Below, in pieces: positions 1 through 8,784 of a stretch of DNA of 52,924 bases. Both the position numbers and the translations under genes were made by a program. The first letter of the stretch is position 1. The number at the start of each line of letters is the position of its first letter. A model generated the notes under the pieces. It had not been told where the DNA came from, did no database searches, and saw only the letters and a program-made list of their open reading frames with translations. Source of the stretch: an uncultured Alphaproteobacteria bacterium (GTDB taxonomy: Bacteria; Pseudomonadota; Alphaproteobacteria; HIMB59; GCA-002718135); assembly GCA_902575375.1 (NCBI GenBank), contig CACGRD010000006.1, positions 1-52,924 of the forward strand, written 5' to 3'.

Positions 1-59
1 AAATAAATTCCATAAATTAAAGAAAAAATTGATAAAAATAATATACTTAATCTGATCAT
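1..59 (-). CDS. N-terminus of a possible exported protein, cut by the window edge
   Basis: Reading the minus strand from an ATG at 59, the frame stays open to the window start and encodes 19 residues: a short basic start (M-I-R) then a hydrophobic run rich in Leu, Ile and Phe, as in a signal peptide or membrane anchor. It would be divergent from the membrane protein at 128. No Shine-Dalgarno sequence is obvious and nothing can be said of the mature protein. It could be a chance open frame in AT-rich DNA. Confidence 0.3.
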   Translation of the reverse strand, partial: MIRLSILFLSIFSLIYGIY

Positions 60-127
60 CTACTAAAAACTATTTATTAAGATATAATTAGTATTGCAAA
101 TTAATTATTACTAAATATACAAAATAT

Positions 128-361
128 ATGATCCGATTGTTAATAGTTTTAATTGTTATAGTAATTATTCTTTTTATTTTGAGGTCAAGAGCTAAATCTC
201 AATATAATAATTATGGTAACTTTTATAGAAATTTAATTCTGATAGTCGTAATTGGAGGTATAATCTTCTTTCTTGCAACAACTGGAAAATTCTTGATACC
301 CCAGTTATTAAACGTTGTTAAAGTTGGTTTACCATTCTTAACAAAATTAATAGGGATATAA
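128..361 (+). CDS. small two-helix membrane protein
   Basis: A 77-residue protein with two hydrophobic segments (about residues 2-18 and 37-55) joined by a basic, Asn/Tyr-rich loop, and a hydrophobic C-terminus. I do not recognise a family with certainty. It vaguely resembles the membrane-anchor part of alphaproteobacterial Tim14/DnaJ-like proteins, but no J-domain (His-Pro-Asp motif) follows. Its stop overlaps the next gene's start by one base (TAATG), so it is probably translationally coupled to the dioxygenase downstream. Confidence 0.6.
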   Translation: MIRLLIVLIVIVIILFILRSRAKSQYNNYGNFYRNLILIVVIGGIIFFLATTGKFLIPQLLNVVKVGLPFLTKLIGI

Positions 362-1224
362 TGAAATATTATTCATCAAATGATCTACCCTTAAACAAAG
401 AGATGATTAATTTTTGGAATAATAATGGATATTTAGTTATAGAAAATTTCAACACAGATAAAGAATGTGATGAATTAATGGAACGATCATCATATCTTAT
501 CGAACATAATAATTTTAATAATCAAAAATCTATTTTTGATACAGTCAATCAAGCTCATAATGATGATAATTATTTTTTAGAATCAGGAGATAAAATTCGT
601 TTCTTCTTCGAAGAAAAAGCTAATTTAAATGATGATAACATAGAAGAAAATAAACATTTTATTGTAAATAAAATTGGTCATGCGTTGCATGACTTAGATA
701 AAGTTTTTTATAAATTTTCTCATAAACAAAAACTTCAAGATATTGCTTTATCACTTGGTTTCTCAAAACCAAAATTACTTCAGTCTATGTATATTTTTAA
801 GCAACCTAAAATAGGTGGTGAAGTAGTTTGTCATCAAGATTCTACTTTTTTATATACTGAGCCAGAAAGTACTATCGGTTTCTGGTTTGCATTAGAAGAC
901 GCAAATAAAACAAACGGATGTTTACAGGTTGCAAGCGGAGGTCATAAAGGACCATTAAGAAAACTTTTTAAAAAAGTAGATGGTAAAATGCAAATGATAG
1001 ATCTAAATGATGCACCATTTCCTGAAACTGATACTTTTGTAGAAGTAAAAAAAGGATCACTTGTTTTATTACATGGTAGACTTCCTCATTATTCATGTGA
1101 GAACACAAGTTTAAAATCAAGACATGCTTACACAATTCATGTAATTGATAATAACAACGAATATCCTGAATGGAATTGGTTACAAAGATCTTCAATACCT
1201 CTTAAAAGTTTTATTAATGACTAA
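361..1224 (+). CDS. phytanoyl-CoA dioxygenase (PhyH) family Fe(II)/2-oxoglutarate oxygenase
   Basis: A 287-residue protein of the PhyH family, cytosolic oxygenases that use Fe(II), O2 and 2-oxoglutarate to hydroxylate small molecules. The iron-binding facial triad is visible as H158-x-D160 and H243. R254, eleven residues after the last His, fits the 2-oxoglutarate carboxylate ligand; the spacing equals that of human PHYH. The N-terminal 'N-G-Y-L-V-I-E-N-F' stretch is typical of the family. Start is the TAATG junction with the upstream gene. The 3' end overlaps the nucleoside hydrolase start by 8 bases. Bacterial PhyH proteins act on very varied substrates, so the substrate is unknown; the neighbourhood suggests nucleoside or modified amino acid catabolism only weakly. 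Confidence 0.85.
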   Translation: MKYYSSNDLPLNKEMINFWNNNGYLVIENFNTDKECDELMERSSYLIEHNNFNNQKSIFDTVNQAHNDDNYFLESGDKIRFFFEEKANLNDDNIEENKHFIVNKIGHALHDLDKVFYKFSHKQKLQDIALSLGFSKPKLLQSMYIFKQPKIGGEVVCHQDSTFLYTEPESTIGFWFALEDANKTNGCLQVASGGHKGPLRKLFKKVDGKMQMIDLNDAPFPETDTFVEVKKGSLVLLHGRLPHYSCENTSLKSRHAYTIHVIDNNNEYPEWNWLQRSSIPLKSFIND

Positions 1225-2161
1225 AAAAATAATTTTAGATTGTGATCCAGGTCATGATGATGCTGTAGCAATAATGTTGGCTGCTTCTTCTAAAGAGATT
1301 GACATACTGGGTATCACCTGTGTTGGTGGAAATAGTGGTTTAAATAATACAGTAAATAACGCTCTTAAAGTTTGTACGTTAATTGAAAGAACGGACATTA
1401 AAGTTTACTCAGGAGCAAATAAACCTATTCATTATGAATTATTTACAGCTGAATATGTTCACGGAAAAACCGGATTAGATAAAAAAGGTGATCCTATAAT
1501 AAAAGATACAAATTATAAACCTCAAGAAAAACATGCAGTAGATTTCATAGTAGAAACTTGTAAATCTTCAACAGAGCAAATTTATTTATGTCCAACAGGA
1601 CCTCTTACAAATATTGCCTTAAGTTTAAAAAAAGATCCGTCTATTAAAGAAAATATAAAAGAAATAGTTTTTATGGGTGGGGCTGCTATGTGCTTAGGAA
1701 ATACCACACCTTCAGCTGAATTTAATATTTATGTGGATCCACATGCAGCTAATATTGTCTTAGAATCAGGTATTCCTTTAACAATGATGGGTTTAGATGT
1801 TACTCATCAGGTCAATGTAAATTCAAAAATTATCAAATCAATGAATGAGAATAAAAATAAAAGTTCTAAGTTTTTTGGAGAACTAATGGAATTTTATACA
1901 ATATTTCATAAAGAATTGTACGAAACTGAGGAAACGCCTTTGCATGACCCATGTGTCATTGCATATTTATTAGATCCATCAATTTTTAGTGGAAAAGAAG
2001 TTAATGTCACAGTTGAAGAAAATTCTGAATTAACAAGAGGGGAGACCGTTGTTGATTGGCTTGGTGTTACTAAAAGACCAGTAAATTGTTTTGTTATGAA
2101 TGAAGCTAATGATGAAAAATTTTTTCAATTACTTAAAGCTAAATTATCGTTATTACCTTAA
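1217..2161 (+). CDS. inosine-uridine-type nucleoside hydrolase (IunH family)
   Basis: It hydrolyses the N-glycosidic bond of ribonucleosides to free base and ribose. The signature D-x-D-P-G-x-D-D lies at the N-terminus and binds the active-site Ca2+. 'E-F-N-I-Y-V-D-P-x-A-A' and the late 'H-D-P' motif (ribose and calcium binding) are intact. From ATG 1217 the protein has 314 residues, the usual family size. The longer frame from 1145 would bury itself in the dioxygenase gene, so 1217 is preferred. Its stop forms TTAA with the ancestral stop of the convergent psuG. Next to pseudouridine-degrading genes it fits a nucleoside salvage module. Base specificity cannot be read from the sequence. Confidence 0.9.
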   Translation: MTKKIILDCDPGHDDAVAIMLAASSKEIDILGITCVGGNSGLNNTVNNALKVCTLIERTDIKVYSGANKPIHYELFTAEYVHGKTGLDKKGDPIIKDTNYKPQEKHAVDFIVETCKSSTEQIYLCPTGPLTNIALSLKKDPSIKENIKEIVFMGGAAMCLGNTTPSAEFNIYVDPHAANIVLESGIPLTMMGLDVTHQVNVNSKIIKSMNENKNKSSKFFGELMEFYTIFHKELYETEETPLHDPCVIAYLLDPSIFSGKEVNVTVEENSELTRGETVVDWLGVTKRPVNCFVMNEANDEKFFQLLKAKLSLLP

Positions 2162-3078
2162 GTATAAAAACTCTTTGCAATCTTTCCAGCTAAATTTGCA
2201 TTATTAATTATTAAAGATACATTAGCAATTAGAGTTTGATTTTTTGATTGTTCGTTAATTTCTTTTATAAGAAACGGGGTTAATTAAGTTCCACTAATAT
2301 TATTTCTATCAGCTTTTATTGTTGCATTATTAATCCATTTTTCTACATCATTTTTATTAAGCGCTTTTTCAAATGGAACTTTATTAAATATGAGAATTGA
2401 TTTTTTATTTTCTATATTTTCATTAAGTTTTAAAAAAGAAGAAATTTCATGAATTTCATCAAATTTATTATCGACTTTATTTTCTGTTTCTTCATACCAA
2501 AAACCAGGCATATAATTTGTTTGATAACCAATTCTTGTAATTCCTAAAGTTTCGAGAAGTTCATTTGTTTTACTTAAATCTAAAATAGATTTAGCACCAC
2601 TACAGATTACAAAATTTGAATTCTCAGAAAGTGCATATAGATCTGCAGATACATCATTGGTATTTTCAGCATTTAGATGCACACCACCAATTCCTCCTGT
2701 TGCAAAAAATCTTATTTGAAATTTAGAAGCTATAGAAATTGTACTTGCTACTGTCGTAGCAGCATTTTCTTTATTAAATATTGATAAATTTATATTGTGG
2801 TTTGAAACTTTTTGTACATTTTTCTCTTTTGCTAATATTTGTATATCTTCTTGCGATAATCCTATTTTAACCTTACCTCTAATTATTCCTATTGTTGCAG
2901 CAATTGCACCGTTATCTTCAACAGCCTTAATAGACTCATTTGCGACTTTAATATTTTCTGGATAGGGCAATCCATGACTAATCAATGTACTTTCTAAAGC
3001 TACTATTGGTTTTTTTCTATTTATTGCTTCTTGGACTTTTTTACTTATCTCAAATATTTCAAACATACTATTGTACAC
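2158..3078 (-). pseudogene. psuG: pseudouridine-5'-phosphate glycosidase with an in-frame stop near the C-terminus
   Basis: PsuG splits pseudouridine 5'-phosphate into uracil and ribose 5-phosphate, cleaving a C-C bond. The 264-residue open part has family motifs: 'A-L-E-S-T-L-I-S-H-G-L-P-Y-P' near residue 28, 'T-I-G-I-I-R-G-K' and 'F-A-T-G-G-I-G-G-V-H'. It stops at TAA 2284-2286, but the same frame goes on for 41 codons to a TAA at 2158-2160. Those codons spell the conserved tail (L-T-P-F-L-I-K-E-I-N-E ... N-N-A-N-L-A-G-K-I-A). Full length would be about 306 residues, as in E. coli PsuG. A single base change from AAA, GAA or CAA would explain it. It overlaps the upstream kinase gene by 11 bases. 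The stop could be a real nonsense mutation, a population variant or a sequence error. Confidence 0.85.
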
Positions 3079-3955
3079 TCACTTTTTTAGAAAGATTTTT
3101 AATTTTTAAAAAATCACTCTTAGTTTTTAGACTTTTACCACTAGCATAATAAGATCCGCATGCTACAGAAGTTTTCAGAATATAATTCATTTTTTCATTT
3201 ATACTGAACAAATACAGCATCATAGCTGCTAGTGCGTCTCCAGCTCCATTTTCGTTTCCTACTTTGATTGATGGGGGTTTTATTTTTTTTATAAATTCAT
3301 TACTTCCAAAGATTACATTATTTTTTGAATTAGTAGTAATTATTTTTATTTTTTTATTTTGTTTTAATATTTTTTTTACACCTACTATTATATTTGAAGA
3401 ATTTGAAAGTTTAAGTAACTCTGCTTTATTTAAGAATATAAAATCAATTTTATTTATAATCCTTTTAATTTTAATTACTTTATGCACTGATGTTGCGCAC
3501 ACTATAATTTTATTTTTTTTTGATAGTTTATTTATTGATTTTTCCAAATAGGTTTTAGAAAAATTTAGATCAAATACTATATTTTTATTCTTGATGTTTG
3601 GTATTTTTAAAGATTTATTATTTTCATATTCATCTGTGTTAGCTAATCCTAATAAAAATTTATTATTTTTATCTGATAAAGCTAAATAGTATCTATCTGC
3701 ATAATTTTTATTCAGTTGATGAAAATATATTTTTTTTGAAATTTTTTTTCTAATCTTTTCATCGATAGCTAAACTATAAAAGTTAACATCAACAAAATTC
3801 GAAAGCAATTCTGCAATATTGTACGCTACTCCACCAATTCTGCTTTTTTGTGTAATTTGATTAGATCTAAAATTAATAATATTTTTTTTAAGATTTAATA
3901 AATAATCGTGATGAATTGCCCCAATACAAACAAAAATGTTTTTAGATTTCAGCAT
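3068..3955 (-). CDS. PfkB-family sugar kinase, probably pseudouridine kinase
   Basis: A 295-residue ribokinase-fold protein. The N-terminal PfkB signature is seen as 'R-I-G-G-V-A-Y-N-I-A' and the C-terminal one as 'G-N-E-N-G-A-G-D-A', with catalytic base D240 and the anion hole Gly-Ala-Gly. Its stop lies inside the start of psuG (11-base overlap), the usual operon partner of pseudouridine kinase (PsuK/YeiC), which phosphorylates pseudouridine at the 5' position. The substrate is therefore inferred from context; the sequence alone says only PfkB kinase. The start ATG is separated by one base from the start of the divergent fusion gene, so the promoter must lie inside that gene's coding sequence. 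Confidence 0.8.
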   Translation of the reverse strand: MLKSKNIFVCIGAIHHDYLLNLKKNIINFRSNQITQKSRIGGVAYNIAELLSNFVDVNFYSLAIDEKIRKKISKKIYFHQLNKNYADRYYLALSDKNNKFLLGLANTDEYENNKSLKIPNIKNKNIVFDLNFSKTYLEKSINKLSKKNKIIVCATSVHKVIKIKRIINKIDFIFLNKAELLKLSNSSNIIVGVKKILKQNKKIKIITTNSKNNVIFGSNEFIKKIKPPSIKVGNENGAGDALAAMMLYLFSINEKMNYILKTSVACGSYYASGKSLKTKSDFLKIKNLSKKVSVQ

Positions 3956-3956
3956 T

Positions 3957-6900
3957 ATGAACTATACACCTTTTATGTCAGTTTTTGATGTTGATCCACC
4001 TATTATTGATAATAAACATTTAATTAAATGGTTAAAGATTAATTTTTCTTTCTTAAGAAATAAATTACTGAAAATTAAACAACTTGATAGTGAAAGGGAT
4101 ATAAATTTTATTATACTCATAAATAATAAAAAAAAATATGTATTAAAAATTTCAAACCCATCAGAAAAAATAAATATATTAAAATACCAAGATAGATTAA
4201 TTAATTATTTACGAAGTGATCTTAGTCTTAAATCTTTTATACCAAAAATACACCATACAAAGATTGTAAAATATTTAGATAAAAAAAATAGAGAATGCTT
4301 TGTTAGGATATTATCTTATATTGAAGGGCGAATGTATGGAGATATAAAAAGTAACGATAAAATTGAAAATTCTTTAGGTAAGTTACTTGGAAAAGTATCA
4401 ACTAAGTTGAAAGCATTTAACGATATAAATGCCCATAGAAATTTTATTTGGGATCCATCAAATATAAAATGGATTAAAAAAGAAATTAATATTTTTACTG
4501 GTTCAAAAAAATTAATTCTATTAAAATGTTTTTCAGAATATGAAAAATTTGTAAAAAATAATTTAAATAAATTAAGATATTCAATAACTCATTCAGATCC
4601 AAATAATTATAATATTGTTATTAAAGAAAACAATGTTTGTGGCTTACTAGATTATGGAGATTCTATTTATTCTCCAACAATAAATGATTTAGCTATATGC
4701 CTTTCATATGCATTAATGAATAATGATAATATTTATCTTACACTTAAAAATATAATAACAGAGTACAATAAACAGTTTTCTATTAATGAGGATGAAATTA
4801 ATTCATTAATATCATTATGTAAGTCAAGACTTATGATTACTGTTGTAATGGCAAAAAAACAAAAAATTAAATATCCATCCAATCAATACTTAAGTATTAG
4901 TGAGAAAGATGCATGGTCTTTATTAGAAAAATTAGACAAAATTCCTATAAATTTTTTAATATATATTGTTCGCGAAATATGCGGCTTTGATATTATTCAC
5001 CATCATAATGAAATTATAAATTATATAAATAAATTCAACTTTGGTAATATTTTTAAATTTAATTTACTTGATAAAAATAAATCTATCTTAAAATTAAGTT
5101 CTGATTCAACTTTATTAAAAGGTAACCCAGATAATAGTTCGCTTAAGAAAAGAGTAAATAAAATATTTAAAGAAGATAATTCTCGTATAGGTATAGGTTT
5201 ATACAATGAAAAAAGAAAAGTTTATAAGGGACCTAACTTTATTTCTGAATTAAATACGAATGAAAGACGTAATATTCATTTAGGAATAGATATTTTTATT
5301 GAACAGGGAGCAGATTTATTTGCTCCAATAGATGGTAAAATTGTAATTTTAAAAAATAATAATTTTAAATATGACTATGGTCCTACTCTAGTTTTAGAAC
5401 ATAGTTTTAAAAAATATAAATTTTATACTTTGTACGGTCATTTATCCAAAATAATGTTTCAAAAACTAAAAATTGGAAAGAAAATTAAGAAAGGTGAATG
5501 GATTGGTAAAATTGGTAATTCTAATGAAAATGGAAAATGGTTACCACATTTACATTTTCAAATTATTTTAGATTTATTAGGACATGATAAGAATTTTCCA
5601 GGAGTAGGTGAAGAATTTTTATTCAATATTTGGAATAAAATTTCACCTGATCCAAATTTAATTCTACGAATTCCAAAATCCTTTTATTATAATAATAATA
5701 ATAATAATTTTAAAGATACTTTAAAGAAAAGAAGAAAAAATATTTCAGATAATTTATCAATTTCTTACAAGAAACCTCTTCATATGCTTGAAGCTAAAGA
5801 TCAGTATTTTTTTGATAGATATGGCAGGAGATACTTAGATTGTGTAAATAATATTTCCCATGTTGGGCATTCAAATTCCTATGTCCATGAAGCTATGACT
5901 AAGCAAAATTTAAAACTTAATACTAATACGAGATATCTTTACGATACAATTAACGATTATAGTGAATTACTTTTAAGTAAGTTTCCAAAGAAATTAAATA
6001 AGATATTTTTCGTATGTACAGGATCTGAAGCTAATGATTTAGCTTATAGAATAGCTAAAACTTATACTAGTGCAAAAGATGTCTTTGTGATGGACAATGC
6101 TTATCATGGGCATACCAATTCTTTAATTGATCTAAGTCCATACAAATTTAATAGTAAGGGTGGTTTAGGTAAAAAAGATTATGTTCACGTATTAGATATG
6201 CCTGATCCTTTAAGAGGTAAGTGGAGATATCAAAATTCAAATTGGATTCAAAAATATATAGATGAAGCTAAAACAGTAATTAGAAATAAAATTAAAGAAA
6301 CAAAAATTGCATGTTTTTTTACTGAAAGTATACTTGGTTGCGGTGGTCAAGTAATTCTTCCAAAAAATTATTTAAAAGAAATATTTTCAGAAATTAGAAA
6401 AAACAATGCATTATGTATTGTTGATGAAGTACAAACTGGTTTTGGACGCGTTGGAAGAAATTTTTGGTCATTTGAAGAGCATGATGTCGTTCCTGATATA
6501 GTAACCATAGGAAAACCTATGGGTAATGGTCACCCTATAGCTGCTGTTATAACTACAGAAAAAATAGCTTCAACTTTTAATAATGGGATGGAATATTTTA
6601 ATTCATTCGGTGGTAATCCCGTTTCCTGCGCTATTGGTAAAGCAGTATTAGAGACTATTGATCATAATAAATTACAAAAAAATGCTTTGTTAGTTGGTAA
6701 TTATTTTTTAAAAGAATTAAAAAAAATCCAACTTAAATATAAAAAATATATTAGTGAAGTTAGAGGTAGGGGGCTTTTTTTAGGAATAGATATTATTCAA
6801 AATAATAATGTGTCTAAACCAAACAAAAAATTAGCTAAATTGCTTATTAATTATATGAGAAATCAAGGTATTTTGTTGAGCACTGATGGACCTTATGACA

Positions 6901-6992
6901 ATGTTATTAAAATAAAGCCACCTCTTGTATTTACAAAATTAAATGTTGATCAGGTATGTAAAAACTTAGATACTTTCTTTAAAAAATTATAA
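3957..6992 (+). CDS. three-domain fusion: APH-type kinase, M23 metallopeptidase-like domain, class III aminotransferase-like phospho-lyase
   Basis: A 1011-residue protein with three parts. Residues about 1-350 form an aminoglycoside/hydroxylysine-kinase-type fold with H212-S-D-P-N-N (catalytic Asp 214) and D232-Y-G-D for Mg2+. Residues about 400-570 form an M23/LytM domain with zinc ligands H441 and D445 and a His-Leu-His at 531-533, all present. Residues about 600-1011 form a PLP class III aminotransferase with K853 in 'G-K-P-M-G-N-G'. The first and last parts match human HYKK and the phospho-lyases PHYKPL/ETNPPL, so it may phosphorylate an amino alcohol or hydroxylated amino acid and then eliminate phosphate. 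The role of M23 is unknown; no signal peptide is seen. Start is uncertain: ATG 3957 or 3975. A six-Asn linker sits at 579-584. Confidence 0.85.
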   Translation: MNYTPFMSVFDVDPPIIDNKHLIKWLKINFSFLRNKLLKIKQLDSERDINFIILINNKKKYVLKISNPSEKINILKYQDRLINYLRSDLSLKSFIPKIHHTKIVKYLDKKNRECFVRILSYIEGRMYGDIKSNDKIENSLGKLLGKVSTKLKAFNDINAHRNFIWDPSNIKWIKKEINIFTGSKKLILLKCFSEYEKFVKNNLNKLRYSITHSDPNNYNIVIKENNVCGLLDYGDSIYSPTINDLAICLSYALMNNDNIYLTLKNIITEYNKQFSINEDEINSLISLCKSRLMITVVMAKKQKIKYPSNQYLSISEKDAWSLLEKLDKIPINFLIYIVREICGFDIIHHHNEIINYINKFNFGNIFKFNLLDKNKSILKLSSDSTLLKGNPDNSSLKKRVNKIFKEDNSRIGIGLYNEKRKVYKGPNFISELNTNERRNIHLGIDIFIEQGADLFAPIDGKIVILKNNNFKYDYGPTLVLEHSFKKYKFYTLYGHLSKIMFQKLKIGKKIKKGEWIGKIGNSNENGKWLPHLHFQIILDLLGHDKNFPGVGEEFLFNIWNKISPDPNLILRIPKSFYYNNNNNNFKDTLKKRRKNISDNLSISYKKPLHMLEAKDQYFFDRYGRRYLDCVNNISHVGHSNSYVHEAMTKQNLKLNTNTRYLYDTINDYSELLLSKFPKKLNKIFFVCTGSEANDLAYRIAKTYTSAKDVFVMDNAYHGHTNSLIDLSPYKFNSKGGLGKKDYVHVLDMPDPLRGKWRYQNSNWIQKYIDEAKTVIRNKIKETKIACFFTESILGCGGQVILPKNYLKEIFSEIRKNNALCIVDEVQTGFGRVGRNFWSFEEHDVVPDIVTIGKPMGNGHPIAAVITTEKIASTFNNGMEYFNSFGGNPVSCAIGKAVLETIDHNKLQKNALLVGNYFLKELKKIQLKYKKYISEVRGRGLFLGIDIIQNNNVSKPNKKLAKLLINYMRNQGILLSTDGPYDNVIKIKPPLVFTKLNVDQVCKNLDTFFKKL
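5691..5708 (+). repeat. (AAT)6 trinucleotide tract
   Basis: Six exact AAT codons encode six consecutive Asn residues (579-584) in the linker between the M23 and aminotransferase domains of the fusion protein. Slippage here would add or remove whole residues without breaking the frame. Confidence 0.95.
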
Positions 6993-7578
6993 AATATATT
7001 CCATAACTAATCATTAGCAGACCAATGGTTAGATCAATCCAAAACCAAGTTTTATTTGAATAAATATATTTTGATAAAACCTTTGACATATATCCCAGAG
7101 AAAAGAAAAACAAAAAACTAGCTGAAATTGCTCCAACGCCAAATGAAAATTGATCATTGAAATTTGTAGATAATGATCCCAGCAAAATAATTGTATCTAG
7201 ATAAACATGAGGATTTGCGTATGTAATAAGGAATAAGGTAATTAATACTTTTCCATATTCGTTAATTATATTTAATTCTTTATTTATATCTTTAATTTGA
7301 TTTAATTTTATAACTTTATTTAATCCATAAAATATAAGCCAAATTCCACCTAATACTTTTATTGTTCCTATAATACTTGGATTAATTTGAACAATGTAAT
7401 TAGATAGATATATTCCAATTATAATTAGTAAACTGTCTGATAGACTGCAAAATAGAGTAACTGTAAAAACATAAGATTTTTTAAGCCCTTGCTGTATTAC
7501 AAATAAATTTTGAGGTCCTATGGCTATAATTAATGTTCCTCCAATTATTAATCCTTGGATAAAATCATAAATATACAT
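6979..7578 (-). CDS. LysE/ArgO-family amino acid exporter
   Basis: A 199-residue integral membrane protein with about six hydrophobic segments. The family hallmark 'G-P-Q-N-L-F-V-I-Q-Q-G-L' follows the first helix. This family (LysE, ArgO) exports basic amino acids or related compounds across the inner membrane. 'T-Y-A-N-P-H-V-Y-L-D-T' in the middle matches the conserved N-P-H-V-Y-L-D motif of the LysE branch. Its 3' end overlaps the end of the fusion gene by 14 bases (convergent). Substrate is unknown; if the neighbouring fusion handles hydroxylysine-like compounds, export of a basic amino acid would fit, but this is speculation. Confidence 0.85.
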   Translation of the reverse strand: MYIYDFIQGLIIGGTLIIAIGPQNLFVIQQGLKKSYVFTVTLFCSLSDSLLIIIGIYLSNYIVQINPSIIGTIKVLGGIWLIFYGLNKVIKLNQIKDINKELNIINEYGKVLITLFLITYANPHVYLDTIILLGSLSTNFNDQFSFGVGAISASFLFFFSLGYMSKVLSKYIYSNKTWFWIDLTIGLLMISYGIYFIIF

Positions 7579-7613
7579 ATTGCCTTAAATTGTAATTACA
7601 CTATTTTAAAAAT

Positions 7614-8072
7614 ATGCACAAAATTATATTGTTTAGTCTGTTTATTTTTTTATCAAAAAATGTTTATGGAGAAATGATAAAACCAGACCCTTCAATTGGC
7701 CCTAAAGAAGTTATTTCAATTCAATTAAAAGCACTACAAAAAAATAATTTACCTTTTGACGATGCCGGTATTGAACAAACTTGGGAATTTGCACATCCAA
7801 ATAATAGAATGTACACAGGTCCTCTAGACAATTTTATTAGGATGATTAAAAATCCATCTTACGCAATGATGATTGATCACTTAGAACACAATATAATTCC
7901 TGTTCAAGAACAAGAAAAAAGTTCATATTACTTTGTAGAGCTTACAGATAGTAATGGGAAAAAATATGGTTTCGAATGGACAGTAGAAAAAGTTGAGCAA
8001 AATGGTGAGTTTAAAGATTGCTGGATGACTGTCGGTGTTTCTAGACCAATGCCTTTATCACAAGCATCATAG
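7614..8072 (+). CDS. exported DUF4864 family protein
   Basis: A 152-residue protein with a signal peptide (basic start, hydrophobic core, cleavage likely after V-Y-G at residue 19). The mature part contains 'Q-L-K-A-L-Q-K-N-N-L-P-F-D-D-A-G-I' and 'W-E-F-A-H-P-x-N-R', which I recognise as the DUF4864 pattern of alphaproteobacteria and cyanobacteria. The molecular function is not known; the fold may be NTF2-like. Its stop TAG overlaps the GTG start of the next gene by one base, so the two are probably co-transcribed. Confidence 0.75.
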   Translation: MHKIILFSLFIFLSKNVYGEMIKPDPSIGPKEVISIQLKALQKNNLPFDDAGIEQTWEFAHPNNRMYTGPLDNFIRMIKNPSYAMMIDHLEHNIIPVQEQEKSSYYFVELTDSNGKKYGFEWTVEKVEQNGEFKDCWMTVGVSRPMPLSQAS

Positions 8073-8728
8073 TGTGCGGAAGATTTACAAGCACTGAAGA
8101 TAAAGAAAAAATTACAAAACTATTTCCTAACTCAGAAGTTTTAAATTACGCACATAAGTCTTACAATATATCACCTTCTAATATCGTAAATATTATTTAT
8201 GAAAACAATCACAAACTTTTAATAGATACTTTTATTTGGAGTTATAGTTTTTTTAGTAAACAAAATAATGTTACTCAATTTGTTATTAATGCAAGAATTG
8301 AAACGATTAATGATAAATATTTATTTAAAGAATCATTTACTAAAAGAAAATGTCTTATTATTGCAAATGGGTATTATGAATGGAAAAATATAAATAATCA
8401 AAAACAACCCTATTTAATTTCAATTCCTAGAAATGAATTATTTTTTTTTGGTGGAATTTGGAGGGAAGAAATAAGAGATAATAAAAAAATGAATGTTGTC
8501 TGTATCATTACTAAGGAAGCAAATGAAAATCTTTCCCATATACATAATAGAATGCCTCTTATTATGTCTCATAATGAGGGTCTTAATTTTCTTAACGATA
8601 ATGAAAATGAATTTCTACATAAAAACAAAAGTGTTATCGAGGATGATTTAGACTTTTATCCAGTATCAAAAATTGTAAATAATCCAAAAAATAATGATGA
8701 AAATTGCCTTAAAGAAATATCTTTATAA
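8072..8728 (+). CDS. SOS response-associated peptidase family protein (SRAP; YedK/HMCES-like)
   Basis: A 218-residue protein that, by family, crosslinks to abasic sites in single-stranded DNA through its N-terminal Cys and shields them from breakage. The start is a GTG at 8072; it must be this codon because Cys2 has to be exposed after removal of Met (M-C-G-R-F). The active-site set matches E. coli YedK (C2, N75, E105, H160) with a constant shift of two: C2, N73, E103 in 'G-Y-Y-E-W', H158 in 'H-N-R-M-P'. All residues are intact, so it is likely functional. It overlaps the DUF4864 gene by one base; I saw no SOS box. Confidence 0.9.
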   Translation: MCGRFTSTEDKEKITKLFPNSEVLNYAHKSYNISPSNIVNIIYENNHKLLIDTFIWSYSFFSKQNNVTQFVINARIETINDKYLFKESFTKRKCLIIANGYYEWKNINNQKQPYLISIPRNELFFFGGIWREEIRDNKKMNVVCIITKEANENLSHIHNRMPLIMSHNEGLNFLNDNENEFLHKNKSVIEDDLDFYPVSKIVNNPKNNDENCLKEISL

Positions 8729-8784
8729 TATTTAAATTTTTTTATCGCTTTTATAATATTAATCAAATATATAAATTTTTTTTA

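Noticed and set aside
1145-1216. Longer nucleoside hydrolase starting at 1145
   Set aside because: The added 24 residues lie in dioxygenase coding sequence and precede the usual family start (M-T-K-K-I-I-L-D-C-D).
8729-8784. T-rich stretch after the SRAP gene as a rho-independent terminator
   Set aside because: No GC-bearing hairpin stem precedes the T run.
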